DNA from: Corynebacterium sp.
GTDB taxonomy: Bacteria; Actinomycetota; Actinomycetes; Mycobacteriales; Mycobacteriaceae
Length of the DNA stretch: 25,094 nucleotides
Reading direction: 5' to 3'
Assembly (NCBI GenBank): GCA_030450335.1
Contig: JAKDIS010000025.1
Location: 1 to 25,094, forward strand
This document shows, piece by piece, positions 7,276-15,124 of the stretch. The stretch's first letter is position 1, and each line of letters starts with the position of its first letter. The position numbers and the translations under genes are program-made. The notes beneath the pieces are model-generated. The model had not been told where the DNA came from. It worked only from the letters and a program-made list of their open reading frames with translations, and did not search any database.

Positions 7276-7905
7276 TCAGTCCGCCGCGCCGCGCGCACGC
7301 AGTGCGTCGGCAATGGAACGGGCACGCAGGATCGTCCTGACCACGACGGGCACGCCGAAGGCGGTCAGCGACACCGCTGCGGAGCGTGACCCTCGGGCAC
7401 GCCGGGCGTCCAGCACGTCGTTGACCGCCTGGACCTGCAGAGGGATCAGTCGCAGCGTGAGGGTGAGCGCCAGGCTCACCTGGTCGACCGGGACACCGAA
7501 CCGGGCGAAGGGGGCGAGCATCCGCTCGAAGGTGGCCATCATCTCCGACACCCGGGTGGTGAGGGTGAGCACCACCGCCCCGCCGACGGCGGAGAACAGG
7601 ACGGTGACCATGGTCGCCGCCTGCTGGAAGTCGGTGCGCCACCACAGCATCAACCCGAGGAACACCAGTAACGGCAGTGCGCCGCTGAGCTGACGTACCA
7701 GCAGCCGTGGGGGGATGCGGGCGATGAGTGCCACGAGGAGGACCAGGGCGATGCAGACAGTTCCCCCTACCCAGGAGTCGACCAGCACGGCGGAGGCCAC
7801 GAGGAAGACGCTGAGCACGGCCAGCTTCACCCCGGGCGCTGCGCGGTGGACCGGGGACGTCCCCGGCGAGTAGACGCCGAGGGGCACACGGGAGGGGCTG
7901 ATCAC
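7276..7905 (-). CDS. bioN: Biotin ECF transporter transmembrane subunit BioN (EcfT)
   Basis: A 209-residue membrane protein of the EcfT/CbiQ family: the coupling component that links the ATPase to the substrate-binding subunit. Four to five hydrophobic segments fill residues 25-130. Both cytoplasmic Ala-Arg-Gly coupling motifs are present near the C-terminus: DARRARG and ADALRARG. The gene overlaps bioM by 4 nt in an ATGA arrangement, so bioYMN is translationally coupled. The stop lies only 12 bp from the convergent DUF1707 gene, leaving no room for a separate terminator. It is dedicated to biotin by its neighbours rather than by its own sequence. Confidence 0.9.
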   Translation of the reverse strand: MISPSRVPLGVYSPGTSPVHRAAPGVKLAVLSVFLVASAVLVDSWVGGTVCIALVLLVALIARIPPRLLVRQLSGALPLLVFLGLMLWWRTDFQQAATMVTVLFSAVGGAVVLTLTTRVSEMMATFERMLAPFARFGVPVDQVSLALTLTLRLIPLQVQAVNDVLDARRARGSRSAAVSLTAFGVPVVVRTILRARSIADALRARGAAD

Positions 7906-8594
7906 CGGCAGCCCACCTCCGACATCCGGCGGACGTAGGCGGCGATCACGTCGTCCGGGGCACCGTCGTCGACGATCCTGCCGTCGTCGACGCAGATCGT
8001 CCGCTCGGCGTCGGCGGCGAGCTCCAGGTCATGGGTGACGGTGATGACCTGCTGCTCCAGGGAGTCCAGGGTGCGGCGCAACCGGTTGCGGTTGACCAGG
8101 TCGAGCAGGCAGGACGGCTCGTCGGCGACGACGACCTGTGGCGACAGTGCGGTGATCGAGGCGAGCGCGAGCATCTGCTTCTCGCCGCCGGACAGCAGGT
8201 GCGGGGACTGCTCGTCCTTGCCCTCCAGCCCCACCGCACGCAGGGACTCGGCGACCCGTTCGGCGATCTGCGTACGGGACAACCCGGAACCGCGCAGTGA
8301 GAAGGCGACGTCCTCGGCCACGCTGGGCATGATGATCTGGTTGTCGGGGTCGGAGAAGAGGAAACCCACGGCACCGCGTACCTTGCGCCCGCGGCGTCCG
8401 ACGGGGACGCCGTCGACCTCCACCGTCCCGGAGGTGGCGGGGGTCAGGCCGTTGATCATCCTGATCAGGGTCGACTTACCGGAGCCGTTGGCGCCGATGA
8501 CGCTGACACGTTGCTCGGTGAGATCCAGGGTCACCGGGTGCAGGAGCGTGGATCCGTCGACGACGACGCCGGCCCTGTCGTAGGTGACGGTCAT
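7902..8594 (-). CDS. bioM: Biotin ECF transporter ATP-binding subunit BioM
   Basis: A 230-residue ABC ATPase that powers biotin import. Walker A GANGSGKS is at residues 34-41. The signature appears as LLSGGEKQML, Walker B as VVVADEPSCLLD, and the switch histidine as VTHD. It has a single nucleotide-binding domain, so the transporter would use a BioM homodimer. Overlaps of 4 nt with bioY upstream and bioN downstream give a tight three-gene operon. The order Y-M-N is the arrangement seen in corynebacteria. Confidence 0.93.
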   Translation of the reverse strand: MTVTYDRAGVVVDGSTLLHPVTLDLTEQRVSVIGANGSGKSTLIRMINGLTPATSGTVEVDGVPVGRRGRKVRGAVGFLFSDPDNQIIMPSVAEDVAFSLRGSGLSRTQIAERVAESLRAVGLEGKDEQSPHLLSGGEKQMLALASITALSPQVVVADEPSCLLDLVNRNRLRRTLDSLEQQVITVTHDLELAADAERTICVDDGRIVDDGAPDDVIAAYVRRMSEVGCR

Positions 8595-9250
8595 GCGGCG
8601 GCCCCGGACTTGTCCCGTCGGCGTGCGGACGGTGCGAGGTCGGGGACGGCCCGCAGGACGGCGGCGGCGATGAGGGCCGCGACCACCATCTTGACGATGT
8701 CACCCGGGATGAACGGGGCGTTGGAGACCAGTGCGCCGGTGAAGTCCATCCCCGCGCGCAGCATCAGGCCGATGCTGCCGCACAGGTACTGCACGCAGAC
8801 ACCGACGAGTCCGGCGACGATGAAGACACCGACGCGTGCGGCATGGCGACGCGGTGCGAGCTGGGCGATGGCGCCGATGACGACGGCGGAGACGACGTAA
8901 CCGACGATGTAGCCCACCGTGGGGCCGGCGACGGCGGCCAACGCGGGCTTCCAGCCGGCCATGTTCGGCACGCCGAGGAAGCCGACGGAGATGAAGAGCA
9001 GCACGGCGAGGCCGCCGCGCTTCCAGCCGAGGATCATCGCCGTCAGGGCGACGCCCATGTTCTGCAGCACGATCGGGACACCGAGGGAGCCGACCGGGAT
9101 CGTCACCGCGCCGAGCACGATGATCAGGGCGGCGAAGGTCGCCATCAGGGCGATGTCGGTGGCCGTGGACCGTCGACCGCCCCGATTGTTCGGGGCGGCT
9201 GAATCGGCCGAGTCGGCGGTGTCGGCCGGGCGGGTTGATGAGTTCACCAT
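8591..9250 (-). CDS. bioY: Biotin transporter substrate-binding subunit BioY
   Basis: A 219-residue S-component that binds biotin in the membrane. After a polar N-terminus (about 28 residues) come six hydrophobic segments. They include the BioY-typical TDIALMATFAALIIVLGAV, GVPIVLQNMGVALTAMILG and AAVAGPTVGYIVGYVVSA (part of the conserved GGPTGGY-like region). Many corynebacteria are biotin auxotrophs and depend on this importer. The ATG at 9250 is supported by a TAGAGT -10 that ends 7 nt upstream, so the message is probably leaderless; GTG 9247 is an alternative. A BioQ-like palindrome covers the -35, suggesting repression in response to biotin status. Confidence 0.95.
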   Translation of the reverse strand: MVNSSTRPADTADSADSAAPNNRGGRRSTATDIALMATFAALIIVLGAVTIPVGSLGVPIVLQNMGVALTAMILGWKRGGLAVLLFISVGFLGVPNMAGWKPALAAVAGPTVGYIVGYVVSAVVIGAIAQLAPRRHAARVGVFIVAGLVGVCVQYLCGSIGLMLRAGMDFTGALVSNAPFIPGDIVKMVVAALIAAAVLRAVPDLAPSARRRDKSGAAA

Positions 9251-9257
9251 GTGAAGA

Positions 9258-9287
9258 ACTCTAGCCCGTGGCTTGTACGCCGTTCAA
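9258..9287 (-). promoter_or_regulatory. bioY promoter with BioQ-like operator
   Basis: On the minus strand, -35 TTGAAC (9287-9282) and -10 TAGAGT (9263-9258) are 18 bp apart, and the -10 ends 7 nt before ATG 9250. The 15-bp imperfect palindrome TTGAACGGCGTACAA (9287-9273) covers the -35. It contains TGAAC-N3-GTACA, close to the TGAAC-N3-GTTAC operator described for the TetR-family repressor BioQ of Corynebacterium glutamicum. Regulation by BioQ is inferred. Confidence 0.65.
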
Positions 9288-9313
9288 GACCGGGGTGGGA
9301 CGGGTGCGTCTGT

Positions 9314-9319
9314 TAGCGT
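9314..9319 (+). promoter_or_regulatory. -10 element of the DUF3046 gene, leaderless
   Basis: TAGCGT ends 7 nt before ATG 9327, so transcription should start at the start codon. There is no Shine-Dalgarno sequence and no clear -35. The upstream DNA is shared with the divergent bioY promoter. Confidence 0.45.
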
Positions 9320-9326
9320 ATGGGCC

Positions 9327-9533
9327 ATGCGACGTACGGAGTTCGACCGGTTGGTCCACGGAGAGTTCGGCGACTCGTTCGGTAGCTGGATCGCCGGGAG
9401 CCACGTCCTCGCGGGGCTCGGGGAGACGCCCGCCGAACTGATCGAACAGGGGCACGATCTCAGGGAGGTCTGGTTGTCGCTGTGCGACGACTTCGAGGTC
9501 CCCTCCGAGCGTCGGCTCGGTGAGGACCTGTGA
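9327..9533 (+). CDS. DUF3046 domain small protein
   Basis: A 68-residue soluble protein that is a complete DUF3046 domain: MRRTEFDRLVHGEFG, then SHVLAGLGETPAELIEQG, then DLREVWLSLCDDFEVPSERR. The function is unknown. The family is actinobacterial and typically sits just upstream of recA, as here. In mycobacteria a DUF3046 region also forms part of the Psp-associated protein PspN, so the pspA-to-recA neighbourhood is shared. ATG 9327 gives the exact family N-terminus and lies 7 nt after a -10 hexamer; an in-frame ATG at 9273 would read through the bioY promoter and is rejected. Confidence 0.88.
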   Translation: MRRTEFDRLVHGEFGDSFGSWIAGSHVLAGLGETPAELIEQGHDLREVWLSLCDDFEVPSERRLGEDL

Positions 9534-9591
9534 CGGCACCTGTGTGCGGGGAGGGGTGGGCCACCACAATGTCGGGGCGTGTCGACTTCTC

Positions 9592-9607
9592 TCGAACACA
9601 GGTTCGT
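9592..9607 (+). promoter_or_regulatory. LexA (SOS) box upstream of recA
   Basis: TCGAAC-ACAG-GTTCGT matches the actinobacterial/Bacillus-type SOS box TCGAAC-N4-GTTCGA with one mismatch at the last position. A candidate -10, TATTGT (9609-9614), follows immediately, so bound LexA would cover the -35/-10 spacer. This predicts DNA-damage induction of recA-recX. Confidence 0.88.
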
Positions 9608-9798
9608 GTATTGTCTGTGGTGTCCACTCGGTGCGGTAGAAATAGTCAGTGACGCCGACGGCCTCCCCAGGGAACCCCGGGAGGTGCCTGGCGAGTCTCT
9701 CCTGTACGGGGACTTCTGTACCGGTAGAGGTCTCAGGGTGAGGTCCACGGGGCGCTGCACACCGGCAGCGCCGAGAACGAGAACGGAAATGAGGGCAC
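9608..9798 (+). promoter_or_regulatory. Long recA leader with two hairpins
   Basis: The stretch between the DUF3046 gene and recA holds no convincing gene. Besides the SOS box it contains TTGTCTGTG (9611-9619), resembling the -35 part of the mycobacterial ClpR-type recA promoter but without the right -10 spacing. A CCTCCC/GGGAGG pair lies at 9662-9684. A perfect 8-bp hairpin, GGCGCTGC (9751-9758) with GCAGCGCC (9765-9772) around a 6-nt loop, ends 26 nt before the recA ATG. A leader of about 180 nt is unusual in a window full of leaderless genes. Its role is unknown. Confidence 0.5.
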
Positions 9799-10956
9799 AT
9801 GGCCACCAAGAAGAAGAGCGGGAACGGCAACGCAGGTGCTGACCGCCAGAAGGCGCTCGACCTGGCGATGTCGCAGATCGAGAAGGACTTCGGCAAGGGC
9901 GCGGTGATGCGTCTCGGCGACGACAACCGTCCCCCGATCCAGGTGATCTCCTCGGGAAACATCGCGATCAACGTGGCTCTGGGCCTCGGCGGTTTCCCGC
10001 GTGGACGTGTCGTCGAGATCTACGGCCCGGAGTCCTCGGGTAAGACGACCGTGGCGCTGCACGCCATCGCCGAGGCGCAGAAGGCCGGCGGCATCGCCGC
10101 CTTCGTCGACGCCGAGCACGCCCTGGACCCGGACTACGCGAAGAAGCTGGGCGTGGACACGGACAACCTCCTGGTCTCGCAGCCGGACACCGGTGAGCAG
10201 GCCCTCGAGATCGCCGACATGCTCGTGCGTTCCGGCGCCATCGACATCATCGTCGTCGACTCCGTGGCCGCGCTGACCCCGAAGGCCGAGATCGACGGCG
10301 ACATGGGTGACAGCCACGTCGGTCTGCAGGCCCGGCTGATGAGCCAGGCGCTGCGCAAGATGACCGGTGCACTGCACCAGACGGGCACGACCGCCATCTT
10401 CATCAACCAGCTGCGCGAGAAGATCGGCGTGATGTTCGGCTCCCCGGAGACCACCACCGGTGGTAAGGCCCTGAAGTTCTACGCCTCGGTGCGCTGTGAC
10501 GTGCGCCGTATCCAGACGTTGAAGGACGGGCAGGACGCGGTGGGTAACCGCACCAAGATGAAGATCGTGAAGAACAAGGTCTCCCCGCCGTTCAAGATCG
10601 CCGAGTTCGACATCCTCTACGGTGAGGGTGTCTCGCGAGAGGGCTCGATCATCGACCTGGGCGTGGACAACGGGCTCGTGAAGAAGTCGGGCTCCTGGTA
10701 CACCTACAAGGGCGACCAGCTGGGCCAGGGGAAGGAGAAGGCCCGCGAGTTCCTCAAGGCCAACCCGGACCTGTCCTCCGAGATCGAGGACGGCATCATG
10801 CGTACCCTCCAGGTCGGCCCCTACGCCGCAGCCAAGGGTACCGAGGCCCCCGAGGCGGAGACGGAGTCCGCCGCCATGGACGTCCCGGGCATCGAGGACC
10901 CGGACAACGTGCCGATCAGCGTGGTCCCCACGTTCGATGACGAGGAAGACGACTAG
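9799..10956 (+). CDS. recA: Recombinase RecA
   Basis: A 385-residue RecA: ATP-dependent strand exchange and co-protease for LexA. Walker A GPESSGKT is at residues 76-83. Other hallmarks are the [15 protein letters not shown]alker B, the [10 protein letters not shown] / [25 protein letters not shown] loop region with the L2 DNA-binding segment, and an acidic C-terminus ending FDDEEDD. It is uninterrupted: no intein, unlike the M. tuberculosis homologue. The start ATG has GAGGG four to eight bases upstream and a [10 protein letters not shown]-terminus. recX follows after 14 nt and shares its transcript. A LexA box controls the promoter. Confidence 0.98.
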   Translation: MATKKKSGNGNAGADRQKALDLAMSQIEKDFGKGAVMRLGDDNRPPIQVISSGNIAINVALGLGGFPRGRVVEIYGPESSGKTTVALHAIAEAQKAGGIAAFVDAEHALDPDYAKKLGVDTDNLLVSQPDTGEQALEIADMLVRSGAIDIIVVDSVAALTPKAEIDGDMGDSHVGLQARLMSQALRKMTGALHQTGTTAIFINQLREKIGVMFGSPETTTGGKALKFYASVRCDVRRIQTLKDGQDAVGNRTKMKIVKNKVSPPFKIAEFDILYGEGVSREGSIIDLGVDNGLVKKSGSWYTYKGDQLGQGKEKAREFLKANPDLSSEIEDGIMRTLQVGPYAAAKGTEAPEAETESAAMDVPGIEDPDNVPISVVPTFDDEEDD

Positions 10957-10970
10957 ACGGGAGTACTCCG

Positions 10971-11618
10971 GTGTCTGCGTCCGACTCCAGCACGTCCGAC
11001 TCCAGCACGTCCGACCGGATCGAGCAGCTGCAGGCTGCCATCGCCGCGGTGCAGCGTGGCGAGACCGGTGAGGAGATCATCGACGAGAGTCTCGAGGAGC
11101 GTCTCGCACCGCTGAAGTCGAAGGCCACCCGGCTGATCAGCCACCGTGACCGCTCGGTCTCCGAACTCAGGGGACGCCTCGCCGAGACCTCGGGCGCGGA
11201 CGGGGAGACCGTCGACCCCGACCTGGTGGAGCTCGTCGTCGAGCGGTGCATCGCCAACGGCATGGTGGACGACGCCCGCTTCGCCAACGAGTGGGTACGC
11301 CAGCGTCAGCACAACCAGCGCAAGTCCGTCAGCGTGCTGCGCCGCGAACTCGTGACGAAAGGCGTGGCAGGCCACCTCATCGAGGAAGCGCTGTCACAGG
11401 TCGACGAAGCCGACCAGGAGGCCATCCTCGACAACCTGGTGACGAAGAAGGCGGGCACCGTGACCACGGTGCCCGCCGACCGTCGGGACTACGAGCGACA
11501 CCTGCGACGAATCGTCGGGGTGGCCGCCAGGCGGGGATTCCCGGAGGGCAGGAGCCTCACCCGGGCCCGCCGTGCCCTCGACCTGAGGATCGAGGAACTC
11601 GGGGGAGAGGACCGCTAG
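10971..11618 (+). CDS. recX: Regulatory protein RecX
   Basis: A 215-residue modulator that caps or inhibits RecA filaments. The family pattern of three-helix repeats is visible: [75 protein letters not shown], and [26 protein letters not shown]. The GTG start at 10971 has GGGAG at 10959-10963 and follows recA by 14 nt. Residues 4-13 are a duplicated Ser/Asp/Thr unit encoded by two exact 15-bp repeats (10981-11010). The stop codon overlaps the stop of convergent gluD in the tetramer CTAG. Confidence 0.93.
   Translation: MSASDSSTSDSSTSDRIEQLQAAIAAVQRGETGEEIIDESLEERLAPLKSKATRLISHRDRSVSELRGRLAETSGADGETVDPDLVELVVERCIANGMVDDARFANEWVRQRQHNQRKSVSVLRRELVTKGVAGHLIEEALSQVDEADQEAILDNLVTKKAGTVTTVPADRRDYERHLRRIVGVAARRGFPEGRSLTRARRALDLRIEELGGEDR
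10981..11010 (+). repeat. Two 15-bp tandem repeats at the recX start
   Basis: CCGACTCCAGCACGT is repeated exactly at 10981-10995 and 10996-11010, duplicating a five-residue Ser/Thr/Asp unit in the unstructured RecX N-terminus. Probably neutral. Confidence 0.85.
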
Positions 11619-12553
11619 TCGGTGGTCGACCTCAGGTCCTTGTGACCTTCGGCATGCCAGTCGACATTCACCGAGTCCTTGGTCTCGAGCCCCTGGTCCT
11701 TCTGGTGGGGGACCTTGGCCGCGATGTTGCGGCGGGCGCGACCGGCACGCAGCTGCTGCTCCATGCGCTCGGCCAACTTCGAGAGCCCGAAGTTGATGAT
11801 GATCATGATCGCCGCCACCACGAGCAGTGCCGGGAGCATCGCGCCGTAGAACTCACCGAGCTGACGGCCGGAACGCACGACCTCGACGAAGTTCACGCCG
11901 TAACCAAGCGCGGAGTCCTTCAGTGCGATGACCATCTGCGAGACGATCGCCGGCAGCATGGCCGCCACCGCCTGGGGGAGCAGGATCTTGCGCATCATCT
12001 GACCCCAAGACAGGCCCAGCGCGGAGGCCGCCTCGGACTGGCCCTTGGGCAGCGACTCGATGCCGGAACGCAGGATCTCGGCGATCACCGACCCGTTGTA
12101 CAGGGTCAGCGAAGTCACGACGGCCGCGAAGCCCAGGTAGGTCGACGGGAAGACGGCGTAGTGGCCGAAGAAGGCGTAGGTGAAGATCATCAGCACGAGC
12201 ACCGGGATCGAGCGGAAGAACTCGACCACCACACCGGCGAACCAGCGCACCGGGGCGATCGTGGACAGTCGGGCGATACCGAACACCGCGCCGAAGACCA
12301 GGGACAGGACGATCGAGAGGATCGCCGAGGCGAAGGTCCAGAACAGACCCGGCAGGATGTAGGTCGTCCAGGTGTTGCCGTAGAAGAAGATCTCCCACTT
12401 GGCCTTGTCGAGCTGTCCGCCGTCATTGAGCTTCACCAGCACGAAGGCCAGGATCAGCAGCAGGAGGACCACGGTGACGACCGTGAGCACCCGGTTGAAC
12501 CGGACCGCCTTGGGGCCGGGGGCGTCGTAGAGGACTGTTGCACGTGTGGACAT
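11615..12553 (-). CDS. gluD: Glutamate ABC transporter permease GluD
   Basis: A 312-residue permease of the His/Glu/Gln/Arg/opine family. After one N-terminal membrane segment ([21 protein letters not shown]) come the core helices and the EAA coupling loop ([37 protein letters not shown]). It forms the channel with GluC. ATG 12553 overlaps the gluC stop by one base (TGATG), showing translational coupling; an in-frame start 18 nt upstream is less likely. The polar C-terminal tail is about 40 residues. The stop overlaps recX tail to tail, with no space for an ordinary terminator. Confidence 0.93.
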   Translation of the reverse strand: MSTRATVLYDAPGPKAVRFNRVLTVVTVVLLLLILAFVLVKLNDGGQLDKAKWEIFFYGNTWTTYILPGLFWTFASAILSIVLSLVFGAVFGIARLSTIAPVRWFAGVVVEFFRSIPVLVLMIFTYAFFGHYAVFPSTYLGFAAVVTSLTLYNGSVIAEILRSGIESLPKGQSEAASALGLSWGQMMRKILLPQAVAAMLPAIVSQMVIALKDSALGYGVNFVEVVRSGRQLGEFYGAMLPALLVVAAIMIIINFGLSKLAERMEQQLRAGRARRNIAAKVPHQKDQGLETKDSVNVDWHAEGHKDLRSTTD

Positions 12554-13242
12554 CAGCGCTTCACCGCCCAACGCTTGCCGGCCCAGCCGAAGAACAGGCC
12601 GGTCGGGAGGGTGAGGACGATGAAGCCGGCGGCAATGATGCCGGCGATGATGAACAGGTCACTGGCGTAGTTCTCCGTCATGGTCTTCATCAGCAGTGAG
12701 GCTTCACCCACGCCGATGACCGACGCGATGGTCGTGTTCTTGATCAGGGCGATCAACGTGTTGCCCAGCGGGACGATGGCCCCGCGGAAGGCCTGGGGCA
12801 GCACGACGTGCCGGAAGTTCTGGGTGAAGCTCAGCCCCAGGGAGCGCGCCGCCTCGGCCTGGCCGAAGGGCACGGTGTTGATGCCGGAACGCAGCGACTC
12901 GGCCACGAAGGTCGAGGTGTAGAGGATGAACGCCAGGACCGCCAGGCGGAAGTTCTGTTGTTCGATGAAGTTGGGGCTGGAGTTCGAGGCCAGCAGCAGG
13001 TTCAGCTGGTAGTAGAGCCCCAGCGACATGATCAGTGCGATCAGTGTGAGCGGGGTGTTTCGCACGGTGTTGATGTAGACCGTGGCGACCGTACGCAGGA
13101 TGCCGACCGGGCAGACCCTCATCGCGGTGAGGATCGTCCCCAGGATCAGCGCACCGATGGCAGACCAGAACGCGAGTTTGATCGTCATCCAGAAGACGGA
13201 CAACAGTTGTGGGCCCATCTCGGCCCAGAGATCGGGATTCAT
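12553..13242 (-). CDS. gluC: Glutamate ABC transporter permease GluC
   Basis: A 229-residue polar amino acid permease with about five membrane segments, starting [26 protein letters not shown]. The EAA loop [40 protein letters not shown] contacts the ATPase GluA. A clear GGGAGG site sits 7 nt before the ATG in the 31-bp gap after gluB. It is the third gene of gluABCD, the glutamate uptake system of corynebacteria. Confidence 0.94.
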   Translation of the reverse strand: MNPDLWAEMGPQLLSVFWMTIKLAFWSAIGALILGTILTAMRVCPVGILRTVATVYINTVRNTPLTLIALIMSLGLYYQLNLLLASNSSPNFIEQQNFRLAVLAFILYTSTFVAESLRSGINTVPFGQAEAARSLGLSFTQNFRHVVLPQAFRGAIVPLGNTLIALIKNTTIASVIGVGEASLLMKTMTENYASDLFIIAGIIAAGFIVLTLPTGLFFGWAGKRWAVKR

Positions 13243-13273
13243 GTCGGTACCTCCCTTCCTTTCAGGTGTGGTT

Positions 13274-14200
13274 CTAGTCTTCGGTGAACGAGAGGTCGCC
13301 GATGTCGGGCTTCGGCCCGATCTCGAAGTCCTCGCCCAGGTTGTCCTTGACGATCTGGTCGAAGGCGCCGGAGTCGTACATCTCCTCCAGGGCCTCGTTG
13401 ACCGCCTCGCGGTCGGCGCCGTCGCCCTTGGGCAGGCCGATGCCGTAGTGCTCGTCGGTCCAGAAGGAGCCGTCCGGGTTCTGCAGCTGGATCACGCGGA
13501 AGTCGTCGTCGTAACGCTCCTTGTAGCGCTGGGCGAAGCCGGCGAGGATCGTCGCGTCGGTCGTCAGGGCGTCCACCACGCCCTGCTTCACACCCTCGGC
13601 GCAGGCGGCGTAGGTGTCGAACTCCTGGAGCTGCACACCGGGCAGGGCCTCCTTGACCTTCTGCGCGGGGGTGGAGCCGGAGACCGAGCACAGCCGCATG
13701 CCGTCCTTGACGTCCTCCAGTCCGGTGATGCCGGTCTCGGCCTCGATCAGCAGGCCCTGGTGGGTGACCATGTAGGGGCCGGCGAAGTCGACGGCGGCGA
13801 GGCGTCCGGCGTTGATGGAGTAGGTGGCGGCGATCATGTTGACCTCGCCGTTGTTGATCAGGGTCTCGCGCTGGGAGGACGGCGTCTCGCGCCACTCCAT
13901 CTCGGGTACGTCCCACCCGTTCTTGTCGGCGATGAACTCGACGACGTAGCGGGAGACGTCGACGTCCATGCCGACGAACTCCTTGTCCGGCGTGCGCTCG
14001 CCGAGTCCGGGCTGGTCGAACTTGGTGCCCAGGGTCACGCTGCCGTTCTCGATGTCGTCAAGCAGGGAACGCGGCTCGGAGCTCCCGCAGGAGGTCATGG
14101 TGGCGGCACCGGCGACGACGAGGACCGCGGCGGTGACCCGTCGCAGCAGGCCGGCCCGCCGCGGGGCGACCGACCGGGGTTTTCTGTTCTCGGTTTTCAT
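13274..14200 (-). CDS. gluB: Glutamate-binding lipoprotein GluB
   Basis: A 308-residue family 3 solute-binding protein, the extracytoplasmic receptor of the glutamate importer. An Arg-rich N-terminus and a hydrophobic stretch (VTAAVLVVAGAATM) lead to a lipobox ending TSC, with the lipidated cysteine at residue 38. The mature domain shows typical motifs: GTKFDQPGLG, FVGMDVDVSRYVVEF, INNGEVNMIAATYSI, VSGSTPAQKV and the ligand-contact region VDALTTDATILAGFA. GGAGGGGAGG lies just before the ATG, only 13 bp after gluA. Its specificity for glutamate is inferred from operon identity. Confidence 0.95.
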   Translation of the reverse strand: MKTENRKPRSVAPRRAGLLRRVTAAVLVVAGAATMTSCGSSEPRSLLDDIENGSVTLGTKFDQPGLGERTPDKEFVGMDVDVSRYVVEFIADKNGWDVPEMEWRETPSSQRETLINNGEVNMIAATYSINAGRLAAVDFAGPYMVTHQGLLIEAETGITGLEDVKDGMRLCSVSGSTPAQKVKEALPGVQLQEFDTYAACAEGVKQGVVDALTTDATILAGFAQRYKERYDDDFRVIQLQNPDGSFWTDEHYGIGLPKGDGADREAVNEALEEMYDSGAFDQIVKDNLGEDFEIGPKPDIGDLSFTED

Positions 14201-14213
14201 CTTCCTCCCCTCC

Positions 14214-14969
<756 letters not shown>

Positions 14970-14975
14970 GCGAGA

Positions 14976-14981
14976 AGTCTA
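14976..14981 (-). promoter_or_regulatory. gluA -10 element, leaderless transcript
   Basis: On the minus strand TAGACT (14981-14976) ends 6 nt before ATG 14969. No clear -35 lies 17-18 bp further upstream. No AmtR-type operator could be recognised in the divergent region. Confidence 0.55.
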
Positions 14982-15001
14982 GTGTTAGTTGCGCCATGAC
15001 G

Positions 15002-15029
15002 GGGAACCCGCTGAGGCTTGTATCACGTT
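15002..15029 (+). promoter_or_regulatory. Candidate ECF sigma promoter upstream of miaB
   Basis: GGGAAC (15002-15007) and CGTT (15026-15029) are 18 bp apart, that is GGAAC-N19-GTT, as at clgR but one base longer. Initiation near 15036 would give miaB a leader of about 90 nt, in addition to the proximal leaderless start. Motif match only. Confidence 0.4.
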
Positions 15030-15041
15030 ACGATTCCGTTA
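15026..15041. repeat. CGTTA direct repeat, 11-bp period
   Basis: CGTTA occurs at 15026-15030 and 15037-15041, one helical turn apart, about 57-72 bp upstream of the gluA start. This spacing is typical of OmpR-family response-regulator half-sites. The first copy overlaps the candidate ECF -10, so the two readings compete. Confidence 0.3.
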
Positions 15042-15110
15042 ATACCGGCGAATGTGCAGTTCCCGGGCCGTTGACGCGGGTGTTCTTAGGGCCTGGCGGG
15101 GGTGCTGCAC

Positions 15111-15116
15111 TACACT
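15111..15116 (+). promoter_or_regulatory. miaB -10 element, leaderless transcript
   Basis: TACACT ends 8 nt before GTG 15125. No -35 of quality and no Shine-Dalgarno sequence are present. Confidence 0.5.
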
Positions 15117-15124
15117 CGGGGACC

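Noticed and set aside
9670..9675. GGGAAC in the recA leader as an ECF -35
   Set aside because: There is no GTT at the required spacing downstream.
9579..9842. Possible small gene between the DUF3046 gene and recA
   Set aside because: It starts in the SOS box region and overlaps recA out of frame; no SD and no recognisable protein.
9799..10956. Possible RecA intein, as in M. tuberculosis
   Set aside because: The RecA frame is continuous and of normal length with all motifs adjacent.
15071..15076. TTGACG as the miaB -35
   Set aside because: It is 34 bp from the TACACT -10, and no alternative -10 is at a workable distance.
14970..15124. AmtR or GlnR operator upstream of gluA
   Set aside because: No AmtR-type palindrome was found, and the CGTTA pair only loosely resembles GlnR half-sites; reported only as a generic direct repeat.
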